Shown here piece after piece: positions 59,957-64,000 of a stretch of 64,000 nucleotides of DNA. The notes below the pieces were generated by a model. It saw only the letters and a list, made by a program, of their open reading frames with translations. It made no database searches and was not told where the DNA came from. The translations under genes and the position numbers were made by a program. Position 1 is the stretch's first letter; every line of letters starts with the position of its first letter. This stretch comes from Sedimentitalea sp039941015 (GTDB lineage Bacteria; Pseudomonadota; Alphaproteobacteria; Rhodobacterales; Rhodobacteraceae), in NCBI RefSeq assembly GCF_039941015.1, contig NZ_JBDVFI010000067.1, one strand, 5' to 3'.

Positions 59957-61236
59957 TGGCCCTGCCTGATCGAAAGCAAAGCGACACCGAGGCCCGCCTT
60001 GCGGGGCTTGTGTTGCCAACCGGTGGCTGGGTCGAGAGCAGCCGACGCGAGGCTCTGGGCCGGGTGACGGCTATGGGGTTGCCACAGCGGCGGGACGAGT
60101 ATTGGAAATACACGCGACCCGACATGCTGCTAGATCCTGCTGCTCCGCATGCGGCGCTGCTTGAAACCGGGGATAGCCCGGTGTTTGACGATGTTGAAAG
60201 CCTCAAGGTGGTGTTTGTCGATGGTGTGTTTGATGCCGATGCATCAGACGATCTGTCGCTGGAGCATGTGACCATCGAACGGCTTGCCGAAATCGGAGAC
60301 TCGGACATTCACTGGGCCAAATCGCTTTACGGCGTATTGGAAGCGCGCGGGCAAAAACCCGTCGAGCGCCCCTTTGCTGCGTTGAACACGGCGTTTGCGA
60401 CCGATGGCCTTGTCATTCATGTCACGGGCAAACCAAGCAAACCGATCAGCCTGATTTATCGTCATGAATCAGAGAGTTCCGACGCGATCATGCACAACCT
60501 GCTGCGCGTTGAGAGCGGTGCCGAAGTCACGCTTCTGGAGACCGGCCCGGCCGCCGCGCGGTTCAACCATTGCACAGAGGTCGACATTGCCGATGGCGGA
60601 ACGCTGCACCACGTACGTGCGCAGGGTCGCGATCACGAGCGCAAGGCCGTCACACATATGTTCGCGCGCCTCGGTGAGAAATCGGCGTTCAAGTCGTTTA
60701 CGCTGACCGTCAACGGCGTCTTGACGCGGAACGAATGCGTAATTGAACTGACTGGTGACGATGCAATCGCCCATGTGGCGGGCGCCTGTGTCGGGGATGG
60801 CGAATTCCATCACGACGACACGGTGTTCGTTACCCATGACGCCGTAAATTGCGAAAGCCGTCAGGTGTTCAAGAAAGTGCTTCGCAATGGTGCGACCGGG
60901 GTGTTTCAGGGCAAGATCCTTGTCAAAGACGGCGCGCAGAAAACCGATGGCTACCAGATCAGCCAATCGCTGCTTCTGGATGGAGACAGCCAGTTTCTCG
61001 CCAAGCCTGAGCTGGAAATCTATGCGGATGACGTTGCCTGTTCCCACGGATCGACGAGCGGAGCCATCGACGAAGAGGCGTTGTTCTATCTGCGATCGCG
61101 CGGTGTCCCTGAAAGCGCAGCCACGGATTTGCTGACCCTTGCCTTTCTGGCCGAGGCCGTGGACGAAATCGAGGACAAGGAACTGGCCGAGGATATCGTG
61201 ACCCGTCTGGAAAACTGGATGGCACGCCGCCGCTGA
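59956..61236 (+). CDS. sufD: Fe-S assembly protein SufD
   Basis: A 426-residue SufB-like beta-helix protein that completes the SufBC2D scaffold. Seen are RRDEYWKYTRPDMLL and DVESLKVVFVDGVFD, then repeats of the helix (DEEALFYLRSRGVPESAATDLLTLAFL near the C-terminus, typical of SufD). The N-terminal part is more divergent than SufB. Overlapped by sufC's end (TAATG), so translationally coupled. The following gene starts immediately at its last codon. Confidence 0.93.
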   Translation: MALPDRKQSDTEARLAGLVLPTGGWVESSRREALGRVTAMGLPQRRDEYWKYTRPDMLLDPAAPHAALLETGDSPVFDDVESLKVVFVDGVFDADASDDLSLEHVTIERLAEIGDSDIHWAKSLYGVLEARGQKPVERPFAALNTAFATDGLVIHVTGKPSKPISLIYRHESESSDAIMHNLLRVESGAEVTLLETGPAAARFNHCTEVDIADGGTLHHVRAQGRDHERKAVTHMFARLGEKSAFKSFTLTVNGVLTRNECVIELTGDDAIAHVAGACVGDGEFHHDDTVFVTHDAVNCESRQVFKKVLRNGATGVFQGKILVKDGAQKTDGYQISQSLLLDGDSQFLAKPELEIYADDVACSHGSTSGAIDEEALFYLRSRGVPESAATDLLTLAFLAEAVDEIEDKELAEDIVTRLENWMARRR

Positions 61237-61721
61237 TGCCTGTGACGTCGGACATTACGGCCACCTATCGGGGCCCGCGTCGGGTGATGCAACGATTGCT
61301 GTCCATGGGGCAGCGCGAAGATCGTGCGTTGGCCATTCTGATGGGCGCGTGTTTCATCGTCTTTATCGCCCAGATGCCGCGCCTGTCGCGCGAGTCGCAT
61401 CTGACCGGTCAGGAGTTGAACATGCTATTGGGCGGTGCCTTGCTCGGCTGGCTCTTTATTGCGCCGCTGATGCTCTATGCGCTTGCCGGGCTGAGCCACC
61501 TTATTGCACGCCTCATCGGCGGGCAGGGGAACTGGTTCGGTGCGCGCCTTGCGTTGTTCTGGTCTCTTCTGGCCTCGACACCGTTGCTGCTCTTGCATGG
61601 ATTGGTTGCCGGGTTTATCGGTCCGGGACCGGGGTTGCAGGCGGTCGGGTTTGTCTGGTTCGTCACCTTCACCTGGTTCTGGATTGCCTGCCTGCTGCAA
61701 GCGGAAGGATCAGCGACATGA
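61236..61721 (+). CDS. YIP1-family membrane protein
   Basis: 161 residues, with four or five hydrophobic segments (ILMGACFIVFIAQMP, GALLGWLFIAPLMLYALAG, GARLALFWSLLASTPLLLLHGL, GFVWFVTFTWFWIACLLQAE). The YIP1 family is named after the Rab-interacting eukaryotic protein; bacterial members have no clear function. Start ATG overlaps the sufD stop by one base. It is one of two such genes in tandem between sufD and sufS, a layout I know from related Rhodobacterales suf operons. Confidence 0.8.
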   Translation: MPVTSDITATYRGPRRVMQRLLSMGQREDRALAILMGACFIVFIAQMPRLSRESHLTGQELNMLLGGALLGWLFIAPLMLYALAGLSHLIARLIGGQGNWFGARLALFWSLLASTPLLLLHGLVAGFIGPGPGLQAVGFVWFVTFTWFWIACLLQAEGSAT

Positions 61722-62308
61722 CTGTATCAAACCTGCGTGATCTTGCGGTGTTGACGATCAAGACGCCAGCAGAGGCATCGCGTGTTCTGTTGGGGATGGA
61801 TATCCCGCGCGAGGCGCTGTGGACCGGGCTCGCTTTGGTTGCGGTGCTGAATGGTCTGCTCTTTACGCTCTCCAATCTGCTGGTTCCCGGCCCGTCGCCA
61901 CTGCCTGAAATAATTCTTGTACCCGCGCTTTATACGGTATTGGTTGCAGGGGGGCTGGTCCTGACGGTCTATGCACTGTTCTGGACCGGACGTTTCATGG
62001 GGGGCACCGGGTCGCTTGACGACATCATGCTGACCATCGTCTGGCTTCAGGGGCTGCGTGTCGCGCTGATGGTGTTGGTTATCGTGCTCATCCTGACGGT
62101 TCCCGTACTGTCGGCCTTGCTGGGCTTTGCCGCTTCGATCTATGGTTTGTATATTCTGCTTCACTTTATCGATCAGGCGCACAGGCTGAATTCCTTGGCC
62201 AAATCGGCCGGTGTTCTGGTTGCCTCGATGGCGGCGATCGTGCTGGGCCTGACCTTGCTTATCTCCCTGTTCGGGGGGCCAATTTCTGGACTATCTGCCT
62301 ATGTATGA
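61718..62308 (+). CDS. Second YIP1-family membrane protein
   Basis: 196 residues with five hydrophobic segments (LWTGLALVAVLNGLLFTLSN, ILVPALYTVLVAGGLVLTVYALFW, VALMVLVIVLILTVPVLSALLG, VLVASMAAIVLGLTLLISLF). N-terminal VSNLRDLAVLTIKTPAEASRVLLGM. Overlaps the preceding YIP1 gene by ATGA and its stop overlaps the sufS start by eight bases, which argues for obligatory coupling with the suf genes. Possible role in organising SUF at the membrane is my inference only. Confidence 0.8.
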   Translation: MTVSNLRDLAVLTIKTPAEASRVLLGMDIPREALWTGLALVAVLNGLLFTLSNLLVPGPSPLPEIILVPALYTVLVAGGLVLTVYALFWTGRFMGGTGSLDDIMLTIVWLQGLRVALMVLVIVLILTVPVLSALLGFAASIYGLYILLHFIDQAHRLNSLAKSAGVLVASMAAIVLGLTLLISLFGGPISGLSAYV

Positions 62309-63521
62309 CGTTGAAAAAATCCGCACCGACTTTCCGATTTTGTCGCGTGAAGTGAATGGCATGCCGCTGACCTATCTGGACAACGGCGCATCGGCGCAGA
62401 AACCGCAGGTGGTCATCGACGCGGTGACACGTGGATACGCCGAAGAATATTCCAATGTTCACAGAGGGCTGCATTTCCTGTCCAACCTCTCCACGGAAAA
62501 ATACGAAGCGGTCCGCGGCACCATCGCGCGATTCCTTGGCGCGGAGTCCGAAGACGAGATCGTGCTGAATTCCGGCACCACCGAGGGCATCAACATGGTT
62601 GCCTATGGCTGGGCGATGCCGCGCCTTGAGGCCGGTGACGAGATTGTTCTGTCGGTGATGGAGCATCACGCAAACATCGTCCCCTGGCATTTTCTGCGCG
62701 AGCGGCAGGGGGTGGTACTGAAATGGGTCGACGTCGATGCCACCGGTGCGCTTGATCCACAGGCCGTGATCGATGCCATCACACCGCGCACGAAACTCGT
62801 GGCGATCACGCATCTTTCCAACGTGCTGGGGACTCGCGTTGACGTCAAAACCATCACGCGCGAAGCGCAGGCCTTGGGCGTACCGGTTCTCGTGGATGGC
62901 AGTCAGGCAGCGGTGCACATGCCTGTGAATGTACAGGACATTGGCTGCGACTTCTATGCAATCACCGGGCACAAGCTCTATGGCCCATCCGGGTCTGGCG
63001 CCATCTATGTCAAGTCCGAACGACTAGCAGAGATGCGCCCCTTCATGGGTGGTGGAGACATGATCAAGGAGGTCAGCAAAGACACTGTCGTCTACAATGA
63101 TCCACCGATGAAGTTCGAAGCCGGAACACCCGGGATCGTACAGACCATCGGTCTTGGGGCCGCTCTGGAATACTTGATGGAACTGGGATTGGGCAACATC
63201 GCTGCCCATGAAGATAGCGTGCGTGACTATGCCCGCTCACGGTTGGATGGGCTGAACTGGCTTCAGGTGCAGGGAACGACCCCCGACAAGGCGGCGATCT
63301 TTTCTTTCACACTGGACGGGGCGGCGCATGCCCATGATATTTCAACGATTCTGGACAAGCGCGGTGTTGCGGTCAGGGCAGGGCATCATTGCGCAGGTCC
63401 GCTGATGGATCACTTGGGGCTTACCGCAACTTGCCGCGCCTCCTTTGGTCTCTACAATACGGTTCAAGAAGTGGATACGCTGGTTGACGCGCTGGAACTT
63501 GCCCACGAACTCTTTGCCTGA
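62301..63521 (+). CDS. sufS: Cysteine desulfurase SufS
   Basis: 406 residues, group II (SufS) desulfurase supplying sulfur for the Suf complex. Active cysteine is in VRAGHHCAGPLM; PLP lysine in ITGHKLYGPSG; N-terminal YLDNGASAQKPQVVIDA, and the conserved TEGINMVAYGW. The second desulfurase of this operon. The ATG lies eight bases before the preceding stop. No sufE, sufA or sufT follows in the window; a tRNA gene and an integrase occupy the next positions. Confidence 0.95.
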   Translation: MYDVEKIRTDFPILSREVNGMPLTYLDNGASAQKPQVVIDAVTRGYAEEYSNVHRGLHFLSNLSTEKYEAVRGTIARFLGAESEDEIVLNSGTTEGINMVAYGWAMPRLEAGDEIVLSVMEHHANIVPWHFLRERQGVVLKWVDVDATGALDPQAVIDAITPRTKLVAITHLSNVLGTRVDVKTITREAQALGVPVLVDGSQAAVHMPVNVQDIGCDFYAITGHKLYGPSGSGAIYVKSERLAEMRPFMGGGDMIKEVSKDTVVYNDPPMKFEAGTPGIVQTIGLGAALEYLMELGLGNIAAHEDSVRDYARSRLDGLNWLQVQGTTPDKAAIFSFTLDGAAHAHDISTILDKRGVAVRAGHHCAGPLMDHLGLTATCRASFGLYNTVQEVDTLVDALELAHELFA

Positions 63522-63704
63522 CGACGCATGAAATTTCTGATTGCGGGGCAGAAGTGGCAGGGATATAGAACTCAAAGGTGCTTTGGCTCTGCTGAGTTGC
63601 AATTCGTGCGATGTAGCTGGGTGAAGCGCTGAGACGAAACGGAATTACCTCGGCCTTGAGGCAGACCGCGATCAATGGTCCGACAATTGGCCGAACAACA
63701 GTGC

Positions 63705-63781
63705 GGACCCATAGCTCAGCTGGATAGAGTGTCGCCCTCCGAAGGCGAAGGTCGTAGGTTCGAATCCTACTGGGTCCGCCA
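63705..63781 (+). tRNA. tRNA-Arg (anticodon CCG)
   Basis: Acceptor GGACCCA (63705-63711) pairs with TGGGTCC (63771-63777), discriminator G63778 and an encoded CCA (63779-63781). D-arm GCTCAGCTGGATAGAGT; anticodon stem TCGCC/GGCGA with loop CTCCGAA, hence anticodon CCG; T-arm GTAGGTTCGAATCCTAC. The 3' half is the probable attachment site of the adjacent integrase. Confidence 0.97.
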
Positions 63782-63820
63782 TTTCACCCCCCTTGCAGTT
63801 GATTTCATTATATTTTTCAC

Positions 63821-64000
63821 TCATATTGTCGAACCTTTACTGTTGGGTTCGTCAAGTTTCGAACCCGTTTCGTTCTGCCGCAGCTTGGCAAATCCCTGAT
63901 CCGCCATAAGGCCGCGCCGCGCCTTACCTGCGTAAATCTGGACCATTTGCGGCGATGTGTGACCCGTCCAAGCCATAATCTCGCGCTCCGACGCCCCGGC
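63821..64000 (-). CDS. Tyrosine recombinase/integrase (C-terminal part, continues outside window)
   Basis: The minus strand is open from the right edge to a TGA at 63821-63823: 59 residues reading GASEREIMAWTGHTSPQMVQIY and AGKARRGLMADQGFAKL. The pattern TGH-x-S followed nine residues later by Tyr is the C-terminal active-site block of phage-type integrases, with the tyrosine nucleophile in VQIYAGK. It lies 39 bases downstream of tRNA-Arg(CCG), the classic arrangement for a genomic island or prophage integrated in a tRNA gene. The N-terminal part lies beyond the edge. Confidence 0.85.
   Translation of the reverse strand, partial: AGASEREIMAWTGHTSPQMVQIYAGKARRGLMADQGFAKLRQNETGSKLDEPNSKGSTI

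Noticed and set aside
63528..63632. 34-codon ORF right after sufS
   Set aside because: Too short, no ribosome site, sequence without family; probably chance near the island edge.
1..64000. CRISPR array, insertion sequence or transposase
   Set aside because: No regular spaced repeats and no transposase frame found; the only mobile element sign is the integrase end at the right border.

Overview
The window looks like the chromosome of an alphaproteobacterium of the order Rhodobacterales, most likely the marine Roseobacter group. The evidence is a GC-rich coding background, a two-domain cold-shock protein, a GAAC-N7-GAAC SOS box in front of recA, a CckA hybrid kinase, an adenosylcobalamin-dependent ribonucleotide reductase as the RNR gene, a monomeric isocitrate dehydrogenase, a non-pyrrolysine MttB-type methyltransferase with a separate ASKHA/ferredoxin activator protein, and an iscR-suf operon with YIP1 genes inside it. 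The genus cannot be fixed from the sequence alone.

Layout. 1-5.2 kb: an aminotransferase running off the left edge, gpt, a LysE exporter and fabI on the minus strand, then pdxH, a double cold-shock protein, a DUF192 protein, tRNA-Pro(TGG) and a lipoprotein. 5.2-10.2 kb: nrdJ with a long, hairpin-rich leader and a structured, terminator-ended tail around a small unknown ORF. 10.2-16.5 kb: an RTX protein, a small EF-hand protein, an MttB-family protein, an aminotransferase and cysS. 16.5-22.4 kb: a citramalate synthase/methyltransferase/NDUFAF6-like run, an MFS transporter, cobK and an AlkA-like glycosylase. 22.4-27.6 kb: a DUF3300-DUF2950 envelope pair, an esterase, an ABM monooxygenase, a VOC protein, RluE and an HNH protein. 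27.7-31.7 kb: an arginase-CtlX-ornithine cyclodeaminase operon with a divergent Lrp-type regulator, then a BON-LysM protein.

31.7-43.1 kb: a DUF2235 hydrolase, an AhpD-like protein, the corrinoid-activator-like ASKHA protein, guaB, an RsmB-like methyltransferase, cckA (with a CtrA-like palindrome upstream), a sulfotransferase and recA. 43.2-55.4 kb: alaS, DUF1330, typA, an SMR efflux gene with a structured leader, a decayed RTX region, a tiny lipoprotein, icd, an unknown 254-aa protein with atypical base composition, a thioesterase, an HD-domain protein and a serine hydrolase.

55.4-63.5 kb: a compact Fe-S assembly operon, iscR - cysteine desulfurase - sufB - small membrane protein - YbjQ - sufC - sufD - two YIP1 proteins - sufS. 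A perfect Irr-box-like palindrome lies in front of it. The window ends with tRNA-Arg(CCG) and the C-terminal end of a tyrosine recombinase on the opposite strand. This marks the left boundary of an integrated element that continues beyond the window.

The window is mostly core genome. The less explained places are the RNA-like structures around nrdJ and in front of the SMR gene, the composition switch inside cysS, the accessory patches at about 48.6-49.5 and 52.3-53.4 kb, and the island edge at the right end. I did not find a CRISPR array, an insertion sequence or a recognisable anti-phage cluster inside the window.
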